Below are positions 1 through 8,589 of a DNA stretch of 64,000 nt, in pieces (positions within the stretch are counted from its first letter, which is position 1; each line of letters starts with the position of its first letter). A model generated the notes under the pieces. It had not been told where the DNA came from. It did no database searches and saw only the letters and a program-made list of their open reading frames with translations. Source of the DNA: Pseudomonas sp. MYb118 (GTDB lineage: Bacteria; Pseudomonadota; Gammaproteobacteria; Pseudomonadales; Pseudomonadaceae); the NCBI RefSeq assembly GCF_040947875.1, contig NZ_JBFRXN010000003.1, positions 1,054,001 to 1,118,000 of the forward strand. The letters are read 5' to 3'. The position numbers and the translations under genes are program-made.

Positions 1-556
1 CGGTGTAGGTCAGCGCATCTGCCGCGATCACATCCCCTGGCTTGAGCAGCGCCATCATCGCCACGGCCAGACCATGCTGGGCGCCGCTGACGATCAACAC
101 CTGCTGCGCCTCCACGCTCAGGCCCCGCGACTGCAGATGCCGGGCAATCGACGCCCGCTCATGCAGGCGCCCGCCGTGGGGCTGGTAACGCAGATGGGCC
201 TCCAGGTCGCCCGACAACGCCAGTTGCCGCAACGCGGTGCGCAACAGATCGGCCTGCCCCGGCAACGACGGATAATTGAAATTCAGGTCGGCCATGCCCA
301 CCGCCACCACATGCTGGCTGACACCCTGGCCCGCCGGCAGCGACATCTCCCGCACAAAGGCGCCGCGCCCGGTCTCGCCACTGACCAGCCCCATGGCTTC
401 CAGCTCGGCGTACACCCGGCTGGCCGTCACGAAGGCCAGCCCATGCTCCGCCGCCAGCTGGCGATGGGTCGGCAACCGGGTACCCGGTGCCAGGCGCCCC
501 GAACGGATATCGGCGGCATAGGTGTCGACCAGCGACTTGTAGCGTAAACGAGGCAT
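1..556 (-). CDS. MocR/PdxR-type GntR regulator with aminotransferase fold (3' end outside window)
   Basis: Reading the minus strand from the ATG at 556 gives MPRLRYKSLVDTYAADIRSG, then a winged-helix DNA-binding domain (about residues 1-70, with RLPTHRQLAAEHGL and GLVSGETGRGAFV). A linker leads into the start of a fold-type I aminotransferase domain (SVEAQQVLIVSGAQHGLAVA). This is the MocR architecture, usually 440-480 residues; only about 185 are in the window, so the PLP lysine cannot be seen. The gene is divergent from a DMT transporter 100 bp away, a common MocR arrangement in which the regulator controls the adjacent exporter. The effector is unknown. Confidence 0.85.
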   Translation of the reverse strand, partial: MPRLRYKSLVDTYAADIRSGRLAPGTRLPTHRQLAAEHGLAFVTASRVYAELEAMGLVSGETGRGAFVREMSLPAGQGVSQHVVAVGMADLNFNYPSLPGQADLLRTALRQLALSGDLEAHLRYQPHGGRLHERASIARHLQSRGLSVEAQQVLIVSGAQHGLAVAMMALLKPGDVIAADALTYT

Positions 557-573
557 GGGGCGATGTATCCATG

Positions 574-610
574 ACAATTTTTTGATTGTCTCAATACTCG
601 GTCATACGAT
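574..610 (+). promoter_or_regulatory. sigma70-like promoter of the DMT transporter with overlapping inverted repeat
   Basis: TTGATT (582-587), a 17-bp spacer and TACGAT (605-610) form a good sigma70-type promoter reading toward the transporter. The inverted repeat ACAAT-N6-ATTGT (574-589) overlaps its -35 element and is a plausible operator for the divergent MocR regulator. The inferred start of transcription near 617 lies downstream of the earlier in-frame ATGs at 555 and 609, which supports the later start codon at 657. Confidence 0.5.
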
Positions 611-656
611 GCCCGCAACGCAACCCACCACCGCCAACGCCTGTCGAGTGACCGCC

Positions 657-1553
657 ATGGAACGAACCACCCAGCTCAACACTCAGCCCCGGGCGAAATC
701 CGCCAGCGGCTGGCTCAACGGCCTGATCGGCGTGATCATCTTCAGCGGCTCCCTGCCCGCTACCCGCGTCGCCGTGCTGGAGTTCGACCCGGTGTTCCTC
801 ACGGTCATCCGTGCCACCCTGGCCGGTCTGCTCGCCCTGTGCCTGCTGACCCTGTTCAAGGAGAAGCGCCCTACCCGCCAGCAAATCCTGCCGCTGCTGA
901 TCGTCGCCCTCGGCGTGGTCCTCGGCTTCCCCCTGCTGACCGCACTGGCCCTGCAATACGTCACCTCGGCCCACTCCATCGTGTTCATCGGCCTGCTGCC
1001 GCTGGCCACCGCCGCATTCGGCGTGATCCGCGGTGGCGAACGACCCCGTCCGGCGTTCTGGCTGTTTTCGATCCTGGGCAGTTTGCTGGTCTCGGGCTAC
1101 GCCCTGTCCCAGGGCGTGACCGCCAACCCCACGGGCGACATTCTCATGCTGCTGGCCGTACTGGCCTGCGGCCTGGGATATGCCGAAGGCGCCAAACTGT
1201 CGCGGACCCTGGGCGGCTGGCAGGTGATTTGCTGGGCGCTGGTGCTGTCGCTGCCGGCCATGGCCCTGCTCAGCGCCTGGCGTGCCCCCGCAACCTTGAC
1301 CGGCATCAGCCTGCCGGCGTGGTTCAGTCTGGGCTACGTGTCGTTGTTCAGCATGTTGATCGGGTTCGTGTTCTGGTATCGCGGCCTGGCCCAGGGCGGA
1401 ATTGCCGCCGTGGGACAACTGCAATTGCTGCAGCCGTTTTTTGGCCTGGCACTGGCGGCCGGCCTGCTGCATGAGCAGGTCAGCATCGGCATGGTGGCGG
1501 TGACGTTGGCGGTGATTTTGTGTGTGGCGGGGGCGAAGCGGTTTTCCAGATAG
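657..1553 (+). CDS. DMT/EamA-family transporter
   Basis: A 298-residue integral membrane protein with about ten hydrophobic segments, the length and pattern of EamA/DMT exporters (two five-helix halves). Recognisable pieces are the first helix after SGWLNGLIGVIIFSGSLPAT, the RATLAGLLALCLL segment, and the C-terminal helix pair around LQPFFGLALAAGLLHEQVS, which resembles the conserved QLxxPxxA...GExxS end of EamA repeats. Earlier in-frame ATGs exist at 555 and 609, but 657 fits the promoter. The substrate is unknown. Divergence from a MocR regulator suggests inducible efflux of an amine, amino acid or related metabolite (inference). Confidence 0.82.
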   Translation: MERTTQLNTQPRAKSASGWLNGLIGVIIFSGSLPATRVAVLEFDPVFLTVIRATLAGLLALCLLTLFKEKRPTRQQILPLLIVALGVVLGFPLLTALALQYVTSAHSIVFIGLLPLATAAFGVIRGGERPRPAFWLFSILGSLLVSGYALSQGVTANPTGDILMLLAVLACGLGYAEGAKLSRTLGGWQVICWALVLSLPAMALLSAWRAPATLTGISLPAWFSLGYVSLFSMLIGFVFWYRGLAQGGIAAVGQLQLLQPFFGLALAAGLLHEQVSIGMVAVTLAVILCVAGAKRFSR

Positions 1554-1820
1554 CCGGGCCCAGATACGTTTCCTGCGGATCCGCACTTAAGCCCGACCTC
1601 CGTCGCCGATGCACGTGCTGTACACGCCTGATCAGCGGATGACCCCGAAGCTGCGCAGCTTCCTGGATTTTTGTGTGCAAGCCTTCGGCAGGACACCGCC
1701 CCTGTAGGAGCGAGCAGGTCATGTGACAGTAATTATTTTGTCATGATATCAATTTGGTACTGCAAGATTTTTCCCGTATGTTGCCGCTCATTGTTCGATA
1801 CAGCGCTACGGAAAGCCCGC

Positions 1821-2150
1821 ATGACCGCAAAGCCTTCAACCATGACCAAGCAAGTTACCTACCTGGGCCACGAGATTTTTGTCGAGACATTCGGCCCTGT
1901 CACTGCACGCCCTCGCGATACCGGCGGCCTGCAAACCCATCACACCACGAAAGTTTCCGTCTGGTTCGACGGTAAAGAACTGGAAGAGGCGCGCGAGACC
2001 CCTTCGCTGCTGTTCGTGTCGCGCGAAGACGCGGCTGAGCTGGGCTTCGAAATCGGGCAGATGATCGTCGATCAACGCCGCGAATCCGTTATGTCCAGCC
2101 CGATCATATTCAAGATGCCTCGATTGGCGCTCTCGTTACTGCGCGACTGA
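1821..2150 (+). CDS. hypothetical protein, 109 aa
   Basis: A short soluble protein starting MTAKPSTMTKQVTYLGHEIF, with a second possible start at the next Met. It contains no domain I recognise, no signal peptide and no membrane segment. Acidic and basic residues are mixed, and the C-terminus is hydrophobic (MPRLALSLLRD). The reading frame is open further upstream, but that part contains a degenerate REP half (1700-1722) and reads as non-coding. The 270 bp before it hold only that partial REP. It stands alone, convergent with the cupin gene. Confidence 0.5.
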   Translation: MTAKPSTMTKQVTYLGHEIFVETFGPVTARPRDTGGLQTHHTTKVSVWFDGKELEEARETPSLLFVSREDAAELGFEIGQMIVDQRRESVMSSPIIFKMPRLALSLLRD

Positions 2151-2187
2151 GAGACCGGACTTCGCTCGGCGACTGCGCTGAGCAGGG

Positions 2188-2682
2188 TCACTTCGCCTGG
2201 CGAGGATCGTCCGCCGCATCAATGTATTTGAGGCCCAACGGTCCGATCCCGTAGACCTGAGTGACATACTCCCCGGACTTCGCCCAATGGAAATGCGGCG
2301 TATTGCCCGGCAGCACGACCACACTCCCGGGCCCATACGCCACCAGTTTGTCAGCGTCGAAGGTCGTGCCCTGGCCAATGTAGAACACGCCTGAAATCAC
2401 TGTGTAGATACGATCTTCAGGATGGGTATGCGGCATCAGCTTCAAGCCGTCCGGCACTTTCACCCGTACCACGTAGGGCCCCGGCTGGCTTGGGTTGCCG
2501 ACGATCACCGCGAGTTTCGCCGCGCCGGGAAAGGCCGCGAAACCCTGCCATTGCACGTCTTCATTGCGTATCGACGAATATTGTTTGTTGTCCAGCGCGG
2601 CGGACCAGGCCGGGGCAGCGAGGGCGGCGCCGGCCGCGATGAGCAATGCGCCGATGGCGCGACGTGAGCCGGAGTTATTCAT
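2188..2682 (-). CDS. exported cupin-domain protein
   Basis: 164 residues. A Sec-type signal peptide (basic start, then ALLIAAGAALAAPAWSA) is followed by a single cupin beta-barrel. The metal-binding pattern is visible: HTHPEDRIYTVISG matches cupin motif 1 (G-x5-HxH-x4-E-x6-G variant) and GNTPHFHWAKSGEY sits at motif 2. The protein is therefore likely periplasmic. The enzymatic role cannot be assigned; single-domain cupins of this type are annotated only generically. The gene is monocistronic, with TspO upstream on the same strand after a 120-bp gap. Confidence 0.75.
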   Translation of the reverse strand: MNNSGSRRAIGALLIAAGAALAAPAWSAALDNKQYSSIRNEDVQWQGFAAFPGAAKLAVIVGNPSQPGPYVVRVKVPDGLKLMPHTHPEDRIYTVISGVFYIGQGTTFDADKLVAYGPGSVVVLPGNTPHFHWAKSGEYVTQVYGIGPLGLKYIDAADDPRQAK

Positions 2683-2803
2683 GTGTGCGTTCCCTGATGA
2701 CGGTCGCAGGGCACGGCCTGCGAACTGGAACGCGATGATATTTTTCCGCGGGACGCGAATAAATCACGTCCCGGGCACTTCAGTTCTTACACGGCGTAAC
2801 AGG

Positions 2804-3253
2804 CTAGCGCGGGTTGAGCCGCAGGATGGAAAAATTCAGCGCGGCCGCCACGCACAGCCACACCAGGTAGGGAAACAGAATCAACCCGGTGATGATGTCC
2901 AGGCGCAGCGCCATGACCACCATGGCCGCGACCACCAGCCACAACACCACCAGTATCACCATCCCCGCCAGCACGTGATGGGCGCCGAAGAACACCGGCG
3001 TCCACAGCGTATTGAGCGCAATCTGCGCTGCCCACAGCGCCAGCACCGTCTGGCTGCCCGGAATGAGGGTCAGGCGATAGCCCGCCCAGGCCAGCAGCAG
3101 GTAGATGAGTGTCCACGCCACGGGAAAGACCCAGTTGGGCGGTGTGAAGCCAGGCTTGACCAGTGAGCGATACCACTCGCCCGGCTTGAACAGCATACCG
3201 GTGCTGGCCGCGGCCGCGCAGGCCAGGAGGAAGATGAAGAAGTTCGTGGTCAT
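2804..3253 (-). CDS. tspO: TspO/MBR family membrane protein
   Basis: 149 residues with five predicted membrane helices, the hallmark of TspO/MBR (peripheral benzodiazepine receptor) proteins. Family motifs visible are KPGFTPPNWVFPVAWTLIYL in loop/helix 1-2, the ALNTLWTPVFFGAHH segment and a C-terminal LNFSILRLNPR. TspO proteins bind porphyrins or cholesterol-like ligands and are implicated in tetrapyrrole handling and stress responses. Its neighbour, the B12-riboswitch-controlled transporter, is also tetrapyrrole-related, but the two are divergent and not obviously co-regulated. Confidence 0.88.
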   Translation of the reverse strand: MTTNFFIFLLACAAAASTGMLFKPGEWYRSLVKPGFTPPNWVFPVAWTLIYLLLAWAGYRLTLIPGSQTVLALWAAQIALNTLWTPVFFGAHHVLAGMVILVVLWLVVAAMVVMALRLDIITGLILFPYLVWLCVAAALNFSILRLNPR

Positions 3254-3373
3254 GGTCGCTTCCTGTCTCGGTTCATTTTCAACTTGGACGTGCCTTGCCC
3301 CGTTAAAAGTTCACCCCGCCGAGGGTGAAAAAAACCACGTTCCCCCTTGGCGGCCCGATCGACTACCATACGC

Positions 3374-3560
3374 CGCCGGTTCCCGAAGGGGACTAACAGG
3401 GAATCCGTAGCGCCGCACCTGGCGCCAATCGGAACTGCCCCCGCAACTGTAGGTGCCGAGCCTGCTCCAAGTTGGCCACTGGATCTGATCCGGGAAGGCT
3501 GGAGCCTGGCGACGACGCATCAGTCAGGAGACCTGCCGGCCAAGCAAATCACTGACCGGC
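3374..3560 (+). promoter_or_regulatory. cobalamin (B12) riboswitch
   Basis: The leader carries the conserved cobalamin riboswitch blocks in order: a GGTTCCC...GGGACTAACAGGGAA segment, GGCGCCAATCGGAACTGCCCCCGCAACTGTA, GCCACTGGATCTGATCCGGGAAGG, and the B12 box GTCAGGAGACCTGCCGG (about 3523-3539). It ends about 120-140 nt before the ATG at 3683. It should repress the downstream ABC transporter when adenosylcobalamin is abundant, in line with a role in B12 or corrinoid uptake. Confidence 0.92.
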
Positions 3561-3682
3561 GGGGTGTCCGGGGAGGACATCTTTGCCGACCGGCCTTGCC
3601 CTGCCTTAGCGCAGCGTTCGATGGTGTGTTTCCAGACCCGTACCGCGCCCGTTCAACGTACGGTTCAAATGGAGATTGCCTC

Positions 3683-4696
3683 ATGCTGTTGCCCCGCCTT
3701 ACCGCGCTGTTCGCCGGCCTGGGTCTGTGTGCCCTGGCGCAAGCCGCCCCTACGCAATACCCGCTGACGATTGACAACTGCGGCACTCCCCTCACGTTCG
3801 CGCACGCCCCCACCCGCACCGTGACCATCGGCCAGGCCGGCACCGAGATGCTTTATGGCCTGGGCCTGGGTGACAAAGTGGCGGCCACCTCGCTGTGGTT
3901 CAACGACGTGCTGCGGGCGTACAAGGCACAGAACGACAAGGTCGAACGCCTGGCCAATAACGAGCCGAGTTTTGAAGCGGTGATCGGCAAGCGTCCGGAA
4001 CTGGTGACCGTGGAATTCGAGTGGATGGTCGGCCCGCAAGGCGCCGTGGGCACCCGCGAACAGTTTCATGAACTGAAGATCCCGACCTACCTGCTGCCGT
4101 CCGATTGCGAAGGCAAGGACAACCTGGTCGGCGCCGACGGCACCCGCCTGGAGCCATTCCGCATCGACACCCTCTACAAGAGCATCGAGCAACTGGCGCA
4201 GATTTTCGACGTGCAGGCACGGGGCGAACAATGGGTTGGCGAGCTCAAGGCCAAGCTGGCCGCTTCGGTGGCCAAGGTGCAGAACAAAGGCGTGAAAAAG
4301 GCCAGCGCGCTGGTGTGGTTCTCCAGCACCGACATGAACGTCGACCCGTTCGTGGCCGGGCACAAGGGCATTCCGGACTTCATGCTCAGCACCCTGGGCA
4401 TTCGCAACGTGGTCGAATCCGACGAAGAATGGCCGACCGTGGGCTGGGAAACCATCGCCAAGGCCAACCCGACGTTCCTGGTGATCGCGCGTATGGACCG
4501 CCGCCGTTTCCCCGCCGATGACCATGAGAAGAAACTGGCATTCCTGCGCAGCGACCCGGTCACCCGCAACATGGACGCGGTGAAAAACAACCGCATCATC
4601 ATCCTCGACGCCATGGCCCTGCAGGCCAGCGCACGGATGTTCGAGGGACTTGAACAAATGGCCAGCGCCATCGACGGCTTCGACCTGCCGAAATGA
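3683..4696 (+). CDS. periplasmic substrate-binding protein of a B12-regulated ABC transporter (BtuF-like)
   Basis: 337 residues. The signal peptide MLLPRLTALFAGLGLCALAQA is followed by a TroA/BtuF-type (class III) binding protein; TVTIGQAGTEMLYGLGLGDKVAATS and the AVIGKRPELVTVE segment are typical of Fec/Btu solute-binding proteins. The start at 3683 has GGAG 8 nt upstream (3671-3674). The frame is open back to 3347, but that part is the riboswitch. The stop overlaps the permease start (ATGA). The riboswitch makes cobalamin or a corrinoid the likely ligand, though this subfamily is divergent and no btuB receptor is adjacent. Confidence 0.82.
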   Translation: MLLPRLTALFAGLGLCALAQAAPTQYPLTIDNCGTPLTFAHAPTRTVTIGQAGTEMLYGLGLGDKVAATSLWFNDVLRAYKAQNDKVERLANNEPSFEAVIGKRPELVTVEFEWMVGPQGAVGTREQFHELKIPTYLLPSDCEGKDNLVGADGTRLEPFRIDTLYKSIEQLAQIFDVQARGEQWVGELKAKLAASVAKVQNKGVKKASALVWFSSTDMNVDPFVAGHKGIPDFMLSTLGIRNVVESDEEWPTVGWETIAKANPTFLVIARMDRRRFPADDHEKKLAFLRSDPVTRNMDAVKNNRIIILDAMALQASARMFEGLEQMASAIDGFDLPK

Positions 4697-5709
4697 CTGC
4701 GCTCCTGATTCGAACCCTGCTGGCATTGGCCCTGCTGTTACTGGCGGTACTCGCCGGGGTGGCCATTGGCGAAACGGCCATCGAGCCGAGCGTGGTGTTC
4801 CAGGTGCTGGCCAACAAACTGTGGGATGCCGGTTATGTCCTGAACCCCATCGACGAAGGCATCGTCTGGAACTATCGCCTGACCCGCGCCCTGGTGGCGG
4901 CTGCGTGCGGTGCGGGGCTGGCGACTTGCGGGGTGATTCTGCAGTCGTTGCTGCGCAATCCGTTGGCCGACCCGTACTTGCTGGGCATCAGCGCCGGGGC
5001 ATCGACCGGCGCGGTGCTGGTGGCGCTGCTGGGTGTCGGGGCCGGGTTGCTGACGTTGTCGACGGGGGCATTTGTCGGGGCGATGGCGGCGTTTGCGCTG
5101 GTGGTGGCGTTGGCGCGGGTCAGCGGCTCTTCCAGTGGCACCGGGCAGATTATCCTGGCGGGCATCGCCGGGTCGCAGTTGTTCAATGCGCTGACGGCGT
5201 TTCTGATTACCAAATCGGCCAGTTCCGAACAGGCCCGCGGCATTCTGTTCTGGCTGCTGGGCAATCTCAGTGGCGTGCGCTGGCCGTCGGTGTGGCTGGC
5301 CGTACCGGTGGCGATCGCCGGGCTGGTCGTGTGCCTGTGGCATCGCCGGGCGCTGGATGCGTTCACCTTTGGCGTGGATTCGGCGGCATCGCTGGGTATT
5401 GCGGTGCAGCGTGTACAACTGGTGTTGATCGGCTGCGCGGCGCTGGTCACGGCGGTGATGGTGTCTATCGTCGGCTCGATTGGTTTTGTCGGGCTGGTGA
5501 TTCCACACGCCGCGCGGTTGATGCTGGGTACCGGGCATTCGCGCCTGTTACCGGTCAGTGCCCTGGGTGGCGCGTTGTTTTTGATCGCGGCGGATGTGTT
5601 GTCGCGCACCCTGATCAAGGGTCAGGTGATTCCGGTAGGGGTGATTACTGCGCTGGTGGGCGCGCCGGTGTTCGCCCTGATTCTGATCGGCCGGAGGAAT
5701 GCTCGATGA
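4693..5709 (+). CDS. FecCD/BtuC-family ABC transporter permease
   Basis: 338 residues with about nine or ten membrane helices. It has FecCD-family landmarks: YRLTRALVAAACGAGLATCG, LLRNPLADPYLLGISAGAS (the conserved RNPLAdPyxLGiSsGA block), and SIGFVGLVIPHAARLMLGTGH near the C-terminus, the coupling region that contacts the ATPase. It overlaps the binding-protein gene by 4 bp and the ATPase gene by 4 bp, so the three genes form one translationally coupled operon behind the B12 riboswitch. Confidence 0.9.
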   Translation: MTALLIRTLLALALLLLAVLAGVAIGETAIEPSVVFQVLANKLWDAGYVLNPIDEGIVWNYRLTRALVAAACGAGLATCGVILQSLLRNPLADPYLLGISAGASTGAVLVALLGVGAGLLTLSTGAFVGAMAAFALVVALARVSGSSSGTGQIILAGIAGSQLFNALTAFLITKSASSEQARGILFWLLGNLSGVRWPSVWLAVPVAIAGLVVCLWHRRALDAFTFGVDSAASLGIAVQRVQLVLIGCAALVTAVMVSIVGSIGFVGLVIPHAARLMLGTGHSRLLPVSALGGALFLIAADVLSRTLIKGQVIPVGVITALVGAPVFALILIGRRNAR

Positions 5710-6470
5710 GTGTGTTGAGTTGTTCCAACCTGGGTTTTCGCGTGCGCGATGCGGTGCTGCTCCAGAGTATCGACCTTGAAGTGCAGCGCGGCGAAACCCT
5801 GGGCATCGTCGGGCCCAATGGGTCGGGAAAATCCACCTTGCTCAAGCTGCTCGCCGGTTTGCGCGCGCCGGCCAGCGGTGAAGTGCGGCTGGGTGGTCGG
5901 CGACTGGGCGAGTTGTCGCGCCGCAGCATCGCCCAGCAACTGGCAGTGGTGGAACAACAGGCGGACACCGACGAGGCCATTCGCGTGTTCGATGCCGTCG
6001 CGCTGGGGCGCACGCCCTGGTTGTCGGCCTTGAACCCGTGGTCCGGCGAGGACGATGCCATCGTCCATCAGGCTTTGCAGGATGTCGATGCGACGCACCT
6101 GGGCAAGCGCACCTGGCGCAGCCTGTCCGGCGGTGAGCGCCAGCGCGTGCACATCGCCCGCGCCCTCGCCCAGCGTCCGCAGATCCTGTTGCTGGATGAG
6201 CCGACCAATCATCTGGATATCCAGCATCAACTGGCAATTCTCAAGGGCGTGCAGTCATTGCCGGTGACGACCCTGATCGCCCTGCATGACCTCAATCAGG
6301 CGCTGACCTGTGATCGCCTGGCAGTGCTCGACCGGGGACGGCTGGTGGCACTCGGCAAGCCGCTTGAGGTGCTGACGCCGCAACGCTTGCAGGACACCTT
6401 TGGCGTGCAGGCGCATTACCTGACAGACCCCTTCGACGGTACGCAGATCCTGCGCTTGCGGTCTAACTGA
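5706..6470 (+). CDS. ABC transporter ATP-binding protein (BtuD/FecE-like)
   Basis: 254 residues. It has Walker A GPNGSGKST (about residues 37-45), signature LSGGERQR, Walker B ILLLDEPTNHLD and the switch histidine in LIALHDLNQAL. The start ATG at 5706 overlaps the permease stop and has GGAGG upstream. The same frame is open for another 1 kb upstream, but that stretch is a shadow of the permease. The product energises the B12-regulated importer. Its last codons overlap the convergent GNAT gene by 8 bp. Confidence 0.92.
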   Translation: MSVLSCSNLGFRVRDAVLLQSIDLEVQRGETLGIVGPNGSGKSTLLKLLAGLRAPASGEVRLGGRRLGELSRRSIAQQLAVVEQQADTDEAIRVFDAVALGRTPWLSALNPWSGEDDAIVHQALQDVDATHLGKRTWRSLSGGERQRVHIARALAQRPQILLLDEPTNHLDIQHQLAILKGVQSLPVTTLIALHDLNQALTCDRLAVLDRGRLVALGKPLEVLTPQRLQDTFGVQAHYLTDPFDGTQILRLRSN

Positions 6471-6966
6471 TGCAGCGCCGATGCATGTGGGTGGTTTGCC
6501 AGACCGGATCGGTTTCGACATCGACGATCTCGAAGCCCTGACGAGTCCAGAAATCAATCGCGCCGGGGAGAAACGGATGCGTGTGCAGGTACATCACCTG
6601 CACACCTTGCGCCGGGGCCAATGCCGCCAGGGCGGCGTACAACTCGGCGGCCAGCCCCACGCGACGGAACTCGGGCAGGACGAACAGGCGCACCACCTCG
6701 ACCACGTTCAGGCCCTGGTAATCCAGTTGGGGGAAACGGGCGTCGTAAGGCAGGTAGCCGATTGCGCCCACGATCCGGCCAGCCTGGCGCGCCAGCAGGA
6801 ACCGACCGTCGCCGTGCAGGTAGGTGGCTTCGAAATGCCCCAGGTCAGCGGGCATGCCGGCGGCGCTGAGCTTGGGGTACAGCTCGGCACGGGCCTGCAG
6901 GACAAAGGCCAGGACCTCGGGGATTTCAGCGACGGTAACGCCGTGGATGGAGGGGCGATGGTTCAT
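6463..6966 (-). CDS. GNAT-family N-acetyltransferase
   Basis: 167 residues from MNHRPSIHGVTVAEIPEVL. GNAT motif A is visible: VVRLFVLPEFRRVGLAAELY contains the R-x-x-G-x-A acetyl-CoA pyrophosphate loop. It is followed by motif-B-like MYLHTHPFLPGAIDFWTRQGFEIV. The acceptor substrate is unknown. An upstream in-frame start at 7017 would add a non-conserved 17 residues running into the REP region, so 6966 is preferred. It is convergent with the ABC transporter operon. Confidence 0.8.
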   Translation of the reverse strand: MNHRPSIHGVTVAEIPEVLAFVLQARAELYPKLSAAGMPADLGHFEATYLHGDGRFLLARQAGRIVGAIGYLPYDARFPQLDYQGLNVVEVVRLFVLPEFRRVGLAAELYAALAALAPAQGVQVMYLHTHPFLPGAIDFWTRQGFEIVDVETDPVWQTTHMHRRCIS

Positions 6967-7018
6967 GCGCAAATGATGTTGACCGATACAGCCACCCACA
7001 ATACCAGACCCCACCACC

Positions 7019-7349
7019 CCTGTAGGAGCGAGCTTGCTCGCGATGCAAGCCCAGACACCACGGGTGTGTCAGGTTTCCCGCGTCATCGTTGACGACCATC
7101 GCGAGCAGGCTCGCTCCCACGGGGTTTTGTGTACGCCGTGGTATTTGTGCAGGGTGCAGATCTCTGTGGGAGCGAGCCTGCTCGCGATGCAAGTCCAGAC
7201 ACCACGGGGTGTCAGGTTTTCCGCGTCATCGTTGACGATCATCGCGAGCAAGCTCGCTCCTACAGAAGGCAAGCCCAGGCACCATGGGGCATCAGGTTTC
7301 CCGCGTCATCGTTGAAGACCTTCGCGAGCAGGCTCGCTCCCACAGAAGG
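7019..7349. repeat. cluster of five REP elements
   Basis: Five copies of the Pseudomonas REP core (GTAGGAGCGAGCnTGCTCGCGATG or its complement) start near 7021, 7097, 7165, 7238 and 7320, in alternating orientation, i.e. REPIN-like pairs. The spacers share GTTGACGATCATCG-type sequence. There is no gene in the cluster. It lies between the GNAT gene start and the DUF3313 lipoprotein stop. Confidence 0.9.
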
Positions 7350-7367
7350 GGGCGTAAGCGACACGGG

Positions 7368-8036
7368 TCAACGAATGAACGCCGCCAGATCCGCATTCAA
7401 CTTGTCGATCGCCACCTTGAAATCCTGGGTGCTGATTTTTTCGCTTTCGTTGGACAGTTGCGTACCGAAGACCTTGCGCACGACCTTGGCCACGGTCTGG
7501 TTGGTTTTTGCGTCGATGAATTCGGCCTCGATGAACAGGTTGGTGTCCTGGTCGCGGTAGCCGGTGGCGGCCTGGGTGGCGCCGACCACGGCGGCGATGG
7601 GCACCACTTCATACCATTTCATGCCTTCGTTGGAGGCACTCACGCCGGTGATCGCGGCGCGCAGGATCAGCGCTTTGGAGCCCGCCGGCGGGGTGCTGCC
7701 GACCACGCGATATTTCTGCCCGAGCGTGCCCTTGGCCTTGCTGGTCATGTAGCTCTGCAATTCATCGAGGGTCTGACGGTTCACCCGCTCATTGGGTTTG
7801 GGCGCCGGATACAGCTCCAGCCGGTTGAACACCACCGTGTCATAGGCATTGGGATTCCACGATGGAATCACCCAGCGCATGGCCTTCTCGCCACTGTTGG
7901 TGGTCACTTCACTGAGGTTGTTGTAATTGGGAAGGAACCCGGAATACTCATTTCGTTCGGTGACTTTCGAGGTGCAACCGCTGAGCAACAGCACGGCGAG
8001 CGAGGCGCCGACGAGCAGGTTTCGCGATAGGTTCAT
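7368..8036 (-). CDS. DUF3313-type lipoprotein
   Basis: 222 residues. The lipoprotein signal ends in the lipobox LLLSGC, with Cys about 20 residues in. The body matches DUF3313-type proteins, with YSGFLPNYNNL near the N-terminus and a C-terminal domain holding LILRAAITGV, VGATQAATGYRD and IEAEFIDAKTNQTVAK. The function of the family is unknown; it is an outer-membrane or periplasmic lipoprotein. The ATG at 8036 lies 10 nt after AGGAG; an alternative ATG at 8045 is too close to that site. The next gene upstream is another lipoprotein. Confidence 0.8.
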   Translation of the reverse strand: MNLSRNLLVGASLAVLLLSGCTSKVTERNEYSGFLPNYNNLSEVTTNSGEKAMRWVIPSWNPNAYDTVVFNRLELYPAPKPNERVNRQTLDELQSYMTSKAKGTLGQKYRVVGSTPPAGSKALILRAAITGVSASNEGMKWYEVVPIAAVVGATQAATGYRDQDTNLFIEAEFIDAKTNQTVAKVVRKVFGTQLSNESEKISTQDFKVAIDKLNADLAAFIR

Positions 8037-8109
8037 AGTGGTCATGCTCCTGGAAAAACACGGTTTTCTTGGGAAAACGGGGTGCGGCTGCAGGCCTGCG
8101 CTCAAACAC

Positions 8110-8559
8110 TCAACCCGAAGCGTGCGCGACGTCGCCGCAGTAAAGATCGGCATTGCCGTCCGAAGGCGCGCTGCGCACGACAATCGAATACGCCCCGCTC
8201 ATCAACTCAGCCAGCGGGACCGGCGCACTTCGATAGAAGCTCCAGCCCTTGGTGCCGGCATCGCTTTTGCTGTTGACCTGATCGTTCATTGCAAACGCCA
8301 CCGCCCCCGGCTGCTGGCAACTGCCCTTGTTGATGAAGCTATAGAGCTTGGGCGGCAGGATGGTCCCGGTGGGCACGCCGGTGATGTAGAAACTCAAGTT
8401 GGTGGTGGCCCCCATGTCGGTCAGGGTCACCCTGCCGATCTGGCCGGCATTCCTCGGTGTGCCCTTCAATGCCACGCTCACCGAATCGCTGGAGGAATGG
8501 GTGCACCCCAACACACTCGCAGCGACCAGCATAACGGCCAGTGCTGTACCTGGATTCAT
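8110..8559 (-). CDS. small hypothetical lipoprotein
   Basis: 149 residues. MNPGTALAVMLVAASVLGC gives a lipoprotein signal with the Cys in the lipobox context SVLGC. The rest is a small beta-rich domain with two further Cys (GSCQQPG, LYCGDV) that could form a disulphide. It contains an LYSFINKGSCQ segment of a type seen in CHRD-like or copper-chaperone-like periplasmic proteins, but I cannot assign a family. A strong AGGAGG lies 5 nt before the ATG at 8559. It probably forms a transcription unit with the DUF1254-type gene upstream. Confidence 0.7.
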   Translation of the reverse strand: MNPGTALAVMLVAASVLGCTHSSSDSVSVALKGTPRNAGQIGRVTLTDMGATTNLSFYITGVPTGTILPPKLYSFINKGSCQQPGAVAFAMNDQVNSKSDAGTKGWSFYRSAPVPLAELMSGAYSIVVRSAPSDGNADLYCGDVAHASG

Positions 8560-8589
8560 GACAACCTCCTGCGACATCACCAATGGGTT

